DNA of 22,543 bases from an uncultured Alistipes sp. GTDB lineage: Bacteria > Bacteroidota > Bacteroidia > Bacteroidales > Rikenellaceae. Each line of letters begins with the position of its first letter. Position 1 is the stretch's first letter. Position numbers and translations under genes: made by a program. Below are positions 7,529-14,475 of the stretch, piece after piece. The stretch covers positions 1 to 22,543 of the forward strand of contig CATKXN010000033.1 in the NCBI GenBank assembly GCA_949840605.1. The letters run 5' to 3'. The notes under the pieces are model-generated. The model was not told where the DNA came from, made no database searches, and saw only the letters and a list, made by a program, of their open reading frames with translations.

Positions 7529-10500
7529 ATGAAAATTTACGAAAGCGCGGTCCGCAAACCGATCTCGACGATCCTGCTGTTCGTCGGCGTGATGGTCATG
7601 GGACTCTTCTCGCTGATGAACCTGGCCGTGGACCAGTATCCCGAGATCGAGATTCCCCAGATTTCGGTCATCACGATGTATCCCGGCGCCAACGCCGCGG
7701 ACATCGAGACCAACATTACCCGTGTGCTGGAGGACAACCTCAACACGGTGAGCAACCTCAAGAAGCTGACTTCCAAGTCGCAGGACAACGTCTCGATGAT
7801 CACCGTCGAGTTCGAATACGGTTCCGATCTCAACGAGGGGGCCAACGAGATCCGCGACGTGGTGTCGCGCGTGCAGTCGATGCTGCCGGACGACATCGAC
7901 TATCCGACGATCTTCAAATTCTCGACCTCGATGATCCCTGTGATGATGATCGCCGTCACGGCCGAGGAGAGCTATCCGGCGCTGAACAAGATTCTCGACG
8001 ACAAGCTGGTCAACGTGCTGAACCGCGTCGACGGCGTGGGCGCCGTGTCGGTCGTGGGCGCACCCGAACGCGAGGTGCAGGTCAACGTCGACCCCGCCAA
8101 ACTCGAAGCCTACAACCTCACGGTCGAGCAGCTGGGCCAGATCATCGCCTCGGAGAATGTCAACATCCCCAGCGGTACGATCGACATTGGCAACAACACC
8201 TTCAACATCAAGGCCGACGGCGAGTTCAAACTCTCGGACGAGCTGCGCAAGGTCGTGGTGTCGAACGCCGGGGGCCGCACGGTGAAGCTCTCCGACGTGG
8301 CCGAGATCCGCGATACGCTCGAAAAGGCTACGATGGACGAGCGCGTCAACGGCCAGCGCGGCGTGCGCGTGATGTTCCAGAAGCAGTCGGGCGCCAACAC
8401 CGTGAATATCGTCCATGAAATTCAGTCGCGTCTGCCGGCCATTCAGAAGACCCTGCCGAAGGACGTCAAGATGGAGCTGATCTTCGAGGGTTCGCAGGAG
8501 ATCACCGACGCCATCGGGTCGCTCTCGGAGACCATTCTCTACGCCTTTATCTTCGTGGTGCTGGTGGTGATGATCTTCCTCGGGCGATGGCGCGCGACGC
8601 TGATCATCTGTATGACCATCCCCGTGTCGCTGATCTGTTCGTTCATCTACCTCTTCGCCACGGGCTCCACGCTGAACATCATCTCGCTTTCGTCGCTCTC
8701 CATCGCCATCGGTATGGTCGTCGACGACGCCATCGTGGTGCTGGAGAACATCACCACCCACATCGAGCGCGGATCGAACCCCAAGGAGGCGGCCATCTAC
8801 GCCACCAACGAGGTGTGGCTGTCGGTCATCGCCACCACGCTGGTGGTCGTCGCGGTGTTCCTGCCGCTGACGATGGTGCCGGGCATGGCGGGCATCCTGT
8901 TCCGCGAGCTGGGCTGGATCGTGACGATCGTGGTCTGCGTCTCGACCACGGCGGCCATCTCGCTGACCCCGATGATGTCGGCCTACCTCCTGAAACTCGA
9001 GGGCGGCGTCCACGACTACAAGGGGCTGGGCGTGATCTACAAGCCCGTCGACCGGGCCCTCGAATGGCTCGACGGCGCCTACGCCCGGATGCTGCACTGG
9101 GTGGTGCGCCACCGACGGATCACCTTCTTCTCGATGATGTCGGTCTTCGTGGTGTCGCTGGGGCTGCTGACGCGCGTTCCGACCGAGTTCTTCCCGCCTT
9201 CGGACAACAGCCGCATTTCGGCCACGATCGAACTGGAGCAGAACATCGGCGTGGACTACACGGCGCGCATCGCCCGGCAGATCGACAGCATCATGTATGC
9301 GAAATATCCCGAGATCGTGCTCGTCTCGGCGTCGGCCGGCGCCAACTCGTCGGACAACGCCTTCGCGGCGATGCAGACCACCGGTTCGCACATCATCAAC
9401 TACAACGTGCGTCTGTCCGACGTGGGGGAGCGCGACCGCTCGATCTACGTCATTTCCGACCTGCTGCGCGGGGACCTCGACCAGATTCCCGAGATCCGCC
9501 AGTATACGGTGACTCCGGGCGGCATGTCGGGCAGCATGAGCGGTTCGGCGACGGTGAACGTCAAGGTCTTCGGCTACGATATGGATGTGACGAACGCCAT
9601 TGCCAACGACCTCAGGGAGAAGATGCGCAGCCTGAACGGCGTGCGTGACGTGAAACTCTCGCGCGACGACCTACGTCCCGAATACAACGTCGTCTTCGAC
9701 CGCGACCGCCTGTCGTACTACGGCATCAGCAGCGCCACGGCGTCGCAGGCCGTGCGCAACCGCATCGACGGTCTCGTGGCCTCGAAATACCGCGAGGACG
9801 GCGACGAATACGACATCATCGTGCGCTATGCCGAGCCGTTCCGCAACCGCATCGAGGATGTGGAGAACATCACGCTTTACAATGCGCAGGGCCGCCCCGT
9901 GAAGCTCAAGGAGGTGGGGACCGTCCGGGAGGAGTACGCCGCGCCGATGATCGAGCGCGAGAACCGCCAGCGTGTCATTTCGGTCCAGTCGACCCTCGGA
10001 GCCGGCGTCGCGCTGGGCGACGTGGTGGCCGAAGTCGACCGGCTGATCGCCGACTATCCCACGCCCGACGGCGTGGACCTCGAGGTGGGCGGTACGGTCG
10101 AGGACCAGGGCGACGCCTTCGGCGACCTGGGAACGCTGCTCATCCTGATCGTCATTCTGGTTTACATCGTGATGGCCACGCAGTTCGAATCGCTGAAATT
10201 CCCGTTCATCATCATGTTCACCATTCCGTTCGCCTTCACGGGCGTGTTCCTCGCGCTGTGGATGACCTCCACGCCGCTGTCGCTCATCGCCCTGATCGGA
10301 GCCATCATGCTGGTGGGCATCGTGACGAAGAACGGTATCGTGATGGTGGACTACATGAACCTGCTGATCGAGCGCGGTTCGGGCGTCTTCGACGCCGTGA
10401 TCGCCGGCGGCAAGAGCCGTCTGCGTCCGGTGCTGATGACCTCGTTCACGACCATCCTGGGCATGCTGCCGCTGGCGATCGGCACGGGTGCCGGCTCGGA

Positions 10501-10669
10501 GACCTGGCAGCCGATGGGCATTGCCGTGATCGGCGGTCTGACGTTCTCGACGATCCTCACGCTGTTCATCGTTCCGGTGCTCTACTCGATCCTCGTGAAC
10601 CGCTCGCAGCGCAAGGAGAAGGAGAAGCTGGCGCGCCTTGCGGCCGAACATCAGGCAAGCAAGCATTAA
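7529..10669 (+). CDS. RND multidrug efflux permease, AcrB/HAE1 family
   Basis: A 1046-residue inner-membrane proton antiporter, close to the length of AcrB. It begins MKIYESAVRKPISTILLF, followed by the large periplasmic porter loop (YPGANAADIETNITRVLEDNL). The second half repeats the fold. The proton-relay residues are intact: the Asp pair at residues 399-400 in IGMVVDDAIVVLEN (transmembrane helix 4) and Lys934 in GIVTKNGIVMVDY (helix 10). The C-terminus ends in a charged tail (RSQRKEKEKLARLAAEHQ). It lies 15 bp after the adaptor gene in the same operon. The substrate is not readable; AcrB-type pumps export diverse amphiphiles such as bile salts and drugs, which would suit a gut bacterium (inference). 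Confidence 0.95.
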   Translation: MKIYESAVRKPISTILLFVGVMVMGLFSLMNLAVDQYPEIEIPQISVITMYPGANAADIETNITRVLEDNLNTVSNLKKLTSKSQDNVSMITVEFEYGSDLNEGANEIRDVVSRVQSMLPDDIDYPTIFKFSTSMIPVMMIAVTAEESYPALNKILDDKLVNVLNRVDGVGAVSVVGAPEREVQVNVDPAKLEAYNLTVEQLGQIIASENVNIPSGTIDIGNNTFNIKADGEFKLSDELRKVVVSNAGGRTVKLSDVAEIRDTLEKATMDERVNGQRGVRVMFQKQSGANTVNIVHEIQSRLPAIQKTLPKDVKMELIFEGSQEITDAIGSLSETILYAFIFVVLVVMIFLGRWRATLIICMTIPVSLICSFIYLFATGSTLNIISLSSLSIAIGMVVDDAIVVLENITTHIERGSNPKEAAIYATNEVWLSVIATTLVVVAVFLPLTMVPGMAGILFRELGWIVTIVVCVSTTAAISLTPMMSAYLLKLEGGVHDYKGLGVIYKPVDRALEWLDGAYARMLHWVVRHRRITFFSMMSVFVVSLGLLTRVPTEFFPPSDNSRISATIELEQNIGVDYTARIARQIDSIMYAKYPEIVLVSASAGANSSDNAFAAMQTTGSHIINYNVRLSDVGERDRSIYVISDLLRGDLDQIPEIRQYTVTPGGMSGSMSGSATVNVKVFGYDMDVTNAIANDLREKMRSLNGVRDVKLSRDDLRPEYNVVFDRDRLSYYGISSATASQAVRNRIDGLVASKYREDGDEYDIIVRYAEPFRNRIEDVENITLYNAQGRPVKLKEVGTVREEYAAPMIERENRQRVISVQSTLGAGVALGDVVAEVDRLIADYPTPDGVDLEVGGTVEDQGDAFGDLGTLLILIVILVYIVMATQFESLKFPFIIMFTIPFAFTGVFLALWMTSTPLSLIALIGAIMLVGIVTKNGIVMVDYMNLLIERGSGVFDAVIAGGKSRLRPVLMTSFTTILGMLPLAIGTGAGSETWQPMGIAVIGGLTFSTILTLFIVPVLYSILVNRSQRKEKEKLARLAAEHQASKH

Positions 10670-10696
10670 AGAGTGATAACGCTTTGTTCATACCGT

Positions 10697-10790
10697 TTTG
10701 CAGACCGGCCGGTCGTTTTCACGGCCTTTGGCCGTGTCTGCAAATCCTCCGGGGGAGGCTTGCGTGCCGCAAGCGGCAAATTGGAGCCTC
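10697..10790 (+). other. Highly structured intergenic element between RND permease and PII-like gene
   Basis: Within 94 bases several perfect stems can be drawn. TTTGCAGAC (10697-10705) pairs with GTCTGCAAA (10736-10744). CACGGCC-TTT-GGCCGTG spans 10720-10736, CCTCC-GGG-GGAGG spans 10746-10758 and GCTTGCG-TGC-CGCAAGC spans 10758-10774. A 12-bp palindrome GACCGGCCGGTC lies at 10703-10714. Some stems exclude one another: GAGGCT (10755-10760) can instead pair with AGCCTC (10785-10790), and TGCCG (10765-10769) with CGGCA (10774-10778). There is no T-run, so it is not an ordinary terminator, and no -7 element is seen. It could be a transcript-stability or attenuation element, or a dispersed genomic repeat. 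The function is unknown. Confidence 0.5.
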
Positions 10791-10820
10791 GGGCGGTGTG
10801 AGCGATATAAACGAACAAGT

Positions 10821-11114
10821 ATGAAAGCAGTATTTTTGTCTTACAACCAGGCGCTGACCGACCGGGTGCACGCCATTCTCGACGAGCAGGGCATCCGCGG
10901 CTTCACCAAATGGGCGCTGACCGAGGGCCGCGGCTCGGTCGACGGCGAACCCCACTACGGCACGCACGCATGGCCTTCGATGAACGCTTCGATCCTGGCC
11001 ATCGTCGACGACGAGAAGGTCGCTTCGCTGATGGACGCCTTCCGCGAACTGGACGCCGCGACCAAGATGCAGGGCTCGAGGGCCTTCGTCTGGAACGTCG
11101 AGAGCGGTTTTTGA
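10821..11114 (+). CDS. Small PII-like protein associated with the RND pump (PG0541-like family)
   Basis: A 97-residue soluble protein starting MKAVFLSYNQALTDRVHAIL. Conserved-looking blocks are GIRGFTKWALTEGRGS, GEPHYGTHAWPSMN, ASILAIVDDEKVASLMDAF and GSRAFVWNVE. The beta-alpha-beta pattern and the GRG-containing loop suggest a ferredoxin-like, PII/CutA-type fold. From memory, P. gingivalis has a comparable small gene (PG0541) directly after an outer-membrane factor, adaptor and RND operon, and the family is named as transporter-associated; the same order is seen here. It has no signal peptide, so it should act in the cytoplasm, perhaps sensing a ligand or the pump; no role is demonstrated. 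The ATG at 10821 fits the family start, although the frame stays open upstream. A long terminator follows at 11150-11198. Confidence 0.75.
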   Translation: MKAVFLSYNQALTDRVHAILDEQGIRGFTKWALTEGRGSVDGEPHYGTHAWPSMNASILAIVDDEKVASLMDAFRELDAATKMQGSRAFVWNVESGF

Positions 11115-11149
11115 TTCCGGTGATTGCGGCGCACCTGCCGCACATCGCT

Positions 11150-11198
11150 CAAATCCCCGAACGGGACGTCCGCAGAGGACTGCCCGTCCGGGGATTTT
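11150..11198 (+). terminator. Long rho-independent terminator closing the efflux operon
   Basis: AAATCCCC (11150-11157) pairs with GGGGATTT (11189-11196) and ACGGG (11160-11164) with CCCGT (11182-11186). GTCC (11167-11170) pairs with GGAC (11176-11179), and the small internal loops separate these stems. The T-run continues to 11198. A separate short hairpin, TGCGGC/GCCGCA, precedes it at 11124-11141. Confidence 0.85.
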
Positions 11199-11303
11199 TC
11201 ACGATGCACGACATCTGTACCGCACTGACCGGAATCCCGGTTCCGTTGGTTCCGCGATATTCGGAGGCCGAATGCCGTATTTGCAACGTATGCGGCAATG
11301 CGG

Positions 11304-11364
11304 TGCGAAAAATGAAGCAATGCTTCGCAAAGTGCCGGGAATTGCACTATTTTTTCTACATTTG
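11304..11364 (+). promoter_or_regulatory. Promoter of the MBL-fold hydrolase gene, -7 box almost at the start codon
   Basis: The -7 element TACATTTG lies at 11357-11364, only five bases before the ATG at 11370, so transcription should begin at or next to the start codon. No TTTG -33 box is seen at the usual distance. Upstream are nested inverted repeats, TGCGAA (11304-11309) with TTCGCA (11324-11329) enclosing GAAGC-AAT-GCTTC (11314-11326), which could be an operator (inference). The rest of the 255-bp gap from 11199 contains a short ATTCGG/CCGAAT hairpin at 11259-11273 and no recognizable gene. Confidence 0.6.
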
Positions 11365-11369
11365 CATTC

Positions 11370-12176
11370 ATGAAACTCACCTTTCTGGGAACCGGGACCT
11401 CGCAGGGCGTACCTGTCATCGGCTGCCGTTGCAAAGTCTGCACGTCGGCGGACCGCCGCGACAGCCGCCTGCGCACCGCGGCGATGGTCGAGACGCACGG
11501 CGTGCGGCTGGTGATCGACGCCGGGCCCGATTTCCGTTACCAGATGCTCCGCACGGGCGTGCGGCATATCGACGCCATCCTGCTGACCCACGAACACAAG
11601 GACCACATCGGCGGCCTGGACGACGTCCGGGCGTTCAATTTCGTCGATTACCCGCCGGCCGTCCACAAGGTGCACATCTACGCGGCGCCGCAGACGCTGG
11701 CGTGTGTGCGCAAGGATTTCGACTATGCCTTCGCGCAGGACAAATACCGCGGCGTCCCGGAGATCGAACTTCACGAGATTGACGTTGCGCGCCCCTTTGC
11801 GGTCGGGGGTGTGGAGATCGTTCCGGTTTCGGGGCACCATTCCGAACGCTTCCTGGTCACGGGCTACCGCATCGGGCCGTTGGGCTATCTCACGGATTTC
11901 AAGACCATCGAGGATGCCGAGGCCGAAAAACTCCGCGGGGTGGAGGTGCTGGTGGTCAACGCGCTGCGTTTCGCCGCGCATCCGTCGCATTTCAACCTGG
12001 CGGAGGCGCTGGCGTTGATCCGCCGCGTCGGGCCGCGCGAGGCGTATATCACGCACATGTCCCACGAGATCGGCCTGCATGCCGCGACGGAGATGATGCT
12101 TCCCGAGGGAGTGCATCTGGCTTACGACACATTGGAAATCGAAATCAAGGAACGATATGAAAACACTCAGGGATAA
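11370..12176 (+). CDS. MBL-fold metallo-hydrolase, PhnP-like (COG1235 type)
   Basis: A 268-residue cytoplasmic protein. It opens with MKLTFLGTGTSQGVPVIGC, the first beta strand and loop typical of the PhnP/RNase Z-like branch of the metallo-beta-lactamase fold. Next comes a cysteine group (GCRCKVC) that resembles the structural metal site of PhnP. The catalytic HxHxDH motif is HEHKDH with His74, His76, Asp78 and His79. Further likely metal ligands are in SGHHSERF, GYLTDFKTI, AAHPSHF and YITHMSHEIG. Members hydrolyse phosphodiester or cyclic phosphate bonds; the true substrate in Bacteroidetes is not known to me. The start is fixed by the conserved first strand. The 3' end overlaps the SDR gene by 20 bp, so the two are probably co-translated. 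Confidence 0.88.
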   Translation: MKLTFLGTGTSQGVPVIGCRCKVCTSADRRDSRLRTAAMVETHGVRLVIDAGPDFRYQMLRTGVRHIDAILLTHEHKDHIGGLDDVRAFNFVDYPPAVHKVHIYAAPQTLACVRKDFDYAFAQDKYRGVPEIELHEIDVARPFAVGGVEIVPVSGHHSERFLVTGYRIGPLGYLTDFKTIEDAEAEKLRGVEVLVVNALRFAAHPSHFNLAEALALIRRVGPREAYITHMSHEIGLHAATEMMLPEGVHLAYDTLEIEIKERYENTQG

Positions 12177-12972
12177 AGTCGTCGTCATCACGGGGGCTTC
12201 GTCGGGTATCGGCGAGGCGATGGCGAAGGAGTACGCCGCGCAGGGCGCGAAAGTGGTGCTCGGGGCGCGCAGCTTCGAGAAATTGCAGTCGCTGGCGGAC
12301 GACATCCGCTCGAAGGGCGGCCGGGCGGCCTGCTGCGGAATGGACGTGACGAAACCTGCCGAATGCAAGGCGCTGATCGACACCGCCGTCCGCGAGTTCG
12401 GGGGAATCGACGTGCTGATCTGCAATGCGGGTATCTCGATGCGCGCGATTTTCGACGACGTGGAGCTCGACGTGCTGCACAAACTGATGGACGTCAATTT
12501 CTGGGGCACGGTCTATTGCTGCAAATACGCACTGCCGTACCTGCAGGCGTCGAAGGGCTCGGTCGTCGGCATTTCGTCCGTCGCGGGGCTGCACGGACTC
12601 CCCGGGCGCACGGGGTATTCGGCTTCGAAGTACGCCATGACGGGCTTCCTCGAGACGTTGCGCATCGAAAACCTCAGGAAGGGGCTGCACGTGATGGTCG
12701 CCTGCCCGGGATTCACGGCGTCGAACGTCCGTTTCTCGGCCCTCACGGCCGACGGGTCGCAGCAGGGCGAAACCCCGCGCGACGAGGCGAAGATGATGAC
12801 CGCCGGGGAGGTGGCGCGCATCGTGGCGAAGGGCATCCTCAAACGCAAACGCCTCTGCCTGATGGAGAGCGAGGGCCGGGCCACGCATTTCGTGAAGAAA
12901 TTCGCCCCTGCGTTCCTCGACCGGATGTTCTATCTGGTGATGTCCAAAGAGCCCGATTCCCCGCTGAAATAG
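12157..12972 (+). CDS. Short-chain dehydrogenase/reductase (SDR family oxidoreductase)
   Basis: A 271-residue classical SDR. The Rossmann cofactor motif is TGASSGIG (residues 12-19), followed by the NAG motif in LICNAGIS. The catalytic Ser141 is in GISSVAG and the YxxxK pair is Tyr154/Lys158 in GYSASKYAM. The arginine near the end of the second strand (GARSFEKL) suggests NADP(H) preference, by analogy. The C-terminal part (KRKRLCLMESEGRATHFVKKFAPAFLDRMF) is basic and resembles membrane-associated SDRs of the DltE/YqjQ type that act on lipids, but the substrate is not readable. It begins inside the end of the upstream hydrolase gene and is followed by a strong terminator, making a two-gene unit. 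Confidence 0.88.
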   Translation: MKTLRDKVVVITGASSGIGEAMAKEYAAQGAKVVLGARSFEKLQSLADDIRSKGGRAACCGMDVTKPAECKALIDTAVREFGGIDVLICNAGISMRAIFDDVELDVLHKLMDVNFWGTVYCCKYALPYLQASKGSVVGISSVAGLHGLPGRTGYSASKYAMTGFLETLRIENLRKGLHVMVACPGFTASNVRFSALTADGSQQGETPRDEAKMMTAGEVARIVAKGILKRKRLCLMESEGRATHFVKKFAPAFLDRMFYLVMSKEPDSPLK

Positions 12973-12989
12973 CCTGCGGCGGCAGGATG

Positions 12990-13023
12990 AACGGGAGTCC
13001 CTTCGGTGGGGACTCCCGTTTTT
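12990..13023 (+). terminator. Rho-independent terminator after the SDR gene
   Basis: AACGGGAGTCCC (12990-13001) pairs perfectly with GGGACTCCCGTT (13009-13020) around a 7-base loop, and a T-run continues to 13023. A short CCTGC/GCAGG hairpin lies just after the stop codon. Confidence 0.95.
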
Positions 13024-13089
13024 CGGCTCTGTCCGCGACGGGAAATGCGGAATGGCCGATCCCTTTCAGAACCGCCTGTGACGGCGCTT

Positions 13090-13164
13090 TTGGACAAATT
13101 CTGCATTGGATTGCACAAATTCGAAGTTAATTTGAGCGGTTTCTAAAATCAATTCTTCAATTCT
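13090..13164 (+). promoter_or_regulatory. Operator-like repeats upstream of the PUL promoter
   Basis: TTGGACAAATTC (13090-13101) and TTGCACAAATTC (13111-13122) match at 11 of 12 positions and start 21 bp apart, about two helical turns. CAAATT (13116-13121) and AATTTG (13129-13134) form an inverted repeat across 7 bp. A further pair of CAATTCT copies lies at 13150-13156 and 13158-13164. This AT-rich stretch stands out from the GC-rich surroundings and lies 30-100 bp upstream of the -7 box, a usual place for an activator. The binding protein is not in the window. Confidence 0.55.
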
Positions 13165-13185
13165 CGGGGTGCGTGCGGGGGCTTA

Positions 13186-13205
13186 TCGGTAATTTTGCTT
13201 ACCGA
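13186..13205 (+). promoter_or_regulatory. PUL promoter -7 element within an inverted repeat
   Basis: The -7 element TAATTTTG (13190-13197) is embedded in the inverted repeat TCGGTAA (13186-13192) and TTACCGA (13199-13205) with a 6-base spacer. No TTTG -33 box lies 19-21 bp upstream; that stretch is G-rich. A promoter without a -33 box fits activator dependence, as expected for a PUL (inference). The leader to the ATG at 13244 is about 40 nt. Confidence 0.65.
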
Positions 13206-13243
13206 AACAGATCAAACCTAAACAAATAAAACCTGAACCACTC

Positions 13244-14440
13244 ATGAGAAGAAATTTTCTCCCCATTCTGGGTCTCCTCTCGTTGTTCGTGACGGGTTCG
13301 TGCTCTGCGGATCGCGACCCCCGGATCGCCTCCCTGAAACACGCCGTCGAAGTCGCCGGCAGCCAGCTGCTCGACGCCGCCGCCGGGCTCGACACGACGA
13401 ACTGTTTTCCCCGTTCGCTGATGCCCAAATTCCGGGCCGTCGAAGCCAAGGACTGGACGAGCGGGTTCTTTCCCGGCTCGCTCTGGCAGTGCTACCGCTT
13501 CACGGGCGACGAGAAACTCCTCGCCGAAGCCAGGAAATACACCGACCGGCTGGAGGGCATACAATATTATAAAGGGACGCACGACCTGGGCTTCATGGTC
13601 TTCTGCAGCTTCGGCCAGCAGATGCAGACGCTGCACGACCGTCACTCGGAAGAGGTGATCGTCGAGGCCGCCAAGAGCCTCGTCTCGCGCTGCGATCCCC
13701 GCATCGGGCTGATCCGTTCGTGGGATTTCGGCGAGTGGAACTACCCGGTCATCATCGACAACATGATGAACCTCGAGATGCTCTTCTGGGCCTCGAAGCA
13801 CACGGGCGATCCGGTCTACCGCGACGTGGCGGTCCGCCATGCCGACATCACGATGAAGAACCATTTCCGCGACGACGCCAGTTCGTTCCATGTCGTGAGC
13901 TACAACGACGACGGCACGGTCGAGAGCCGGGGCACGTTCCAGGGTTACTCCGACTCTTCGGCGTGGGCCCGCGGACAGGCATGGGGCCTTTACGGCTACA
14001 CGATGTGCTACCGCGAGACGGGCGATGCGAAGTACCTGAAGCATGCCGAGCGGATCGCCGACTTCATCATGCACCACCCGAACACTCCCGCCGACCGCAT
14101 TCCCTACTGGGACTACAACGCTCCGAACATTCCCGACGCTCCGCGCGACGCTTCGGCCGCCGCGGTCATCTCGTCGGCGCTGTTCGAACTCTCGACGCTG
14201 GTTCCCGAGGCCGAAGACGCGAAGTATTTCGACTATGCCGAGACGCTGCTGATGAACCTTTCGTCGGACGCCTATCTGGCCCGGAAGGGCACCAACGGCG
14301 GATTTATCCTGATGCACAGCGTCGGCCATCTGCCTGCCGACAGCGAGATCGACACGCCGCTCAACTACGCGGACTACTACTATCTCGAGGCTGTCGGGCG
14401 CTATCTTTCGCTGCGGGGCCTCGACCCGCGGCGGATCTGA
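13244..14440 (+). CDS. GH88 unsaturated glucuronyl hydrolase
   Basis: A 398-residue enzyme of the (alpha/alpha)6-barrel family GH88. It hydrates and thereby removes the 4,5-unsaturated uronic acid left at the non-reducing end of oligosaccharides by polysaccharide lyases. Supporting segments are WTSGFFPGSLWQCYRFTGD, THDLGFMVFCSFG, IIDNMMNLEMLFWASKHTGD, GYSDSSAWARGQAWGLYGY and DASAAAVISSALFEL. Asp114 (in THDLGFM) and Asp172 (in IIDNMMNL) correspond to the two catalytic aspartates known in GH88. The N-terminus MRRNFLPILGLLSLFVTGSC is a signal sequence; the VTGSC box is a poor lipobox, so either cleavage by signal peptidase I or lipidation is possible. Periplasmic action is expected. It is first in the PUL operon; the lyase gene begins 35 bp downstream. 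Confidence 0.9.
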   Translation: MRRNFLPILGLLSLFVTGSCSADRDPRIASLKHAVEVAGSQLLDAAAGLDTTNCFPRSLMPKFRAVEAKDWTSGFFPGSLWQCYRFTGDEKLLAEARKYTDRLEGIQYYKGTHDLGFMVFCSFGQQMQTLHDRHSEEVIVEAAKSLVSRCDPRIGLIRSWDFGEWNYPVIIDNMMNLEMLFWASKHTGDPVYRDVAVRHADITMKNHFRDDASSFHVVSYNDDGTVESRGTFQGYSDSSAWARGQAWGLYGYTMCYRETGDAKYLKHAERIADFIMHHPNTPADRIPYWDYNAPNIPDAPRDASAAAVISSALFELSTLVPEAEDAKYFDYAETLLMNLSSDAYLARKGTNGGFILMHSVGHLPADSEIDTPLNYADYYYLEAVGRYLSLRGLDPRRI

Positions 14441-14475
14441 CTCCGGCTCTGAAAAACCTAAAATCATTATAACCT

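Noticed and set aside
6521..9391. A 956-codon open frame on the minus strand over the adaptor and RND permease genes
   Set aside because: Same codon-bias shadow effect. The plus strand encodes complete RND components with intact proton-relay residues, and the antisense product is low-complexity His/Arg/Asp/Val sequence.
10698..10820. In-frame N-terminal extension of the PII-like protein starting at a TTG
   Set aside because: The added residues would be encoded by the hairpin-rich element and show no family similarity. The fold begins naturally at MKAVFLSYN.
11199..11369. Possible small gene or tRNA in the gap before the MBL-fold gene
   Set aside because: No cloverleaf, no plausible short reading frame with its own start context. 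Only short hairpins and the promoter for the next gene are visible.
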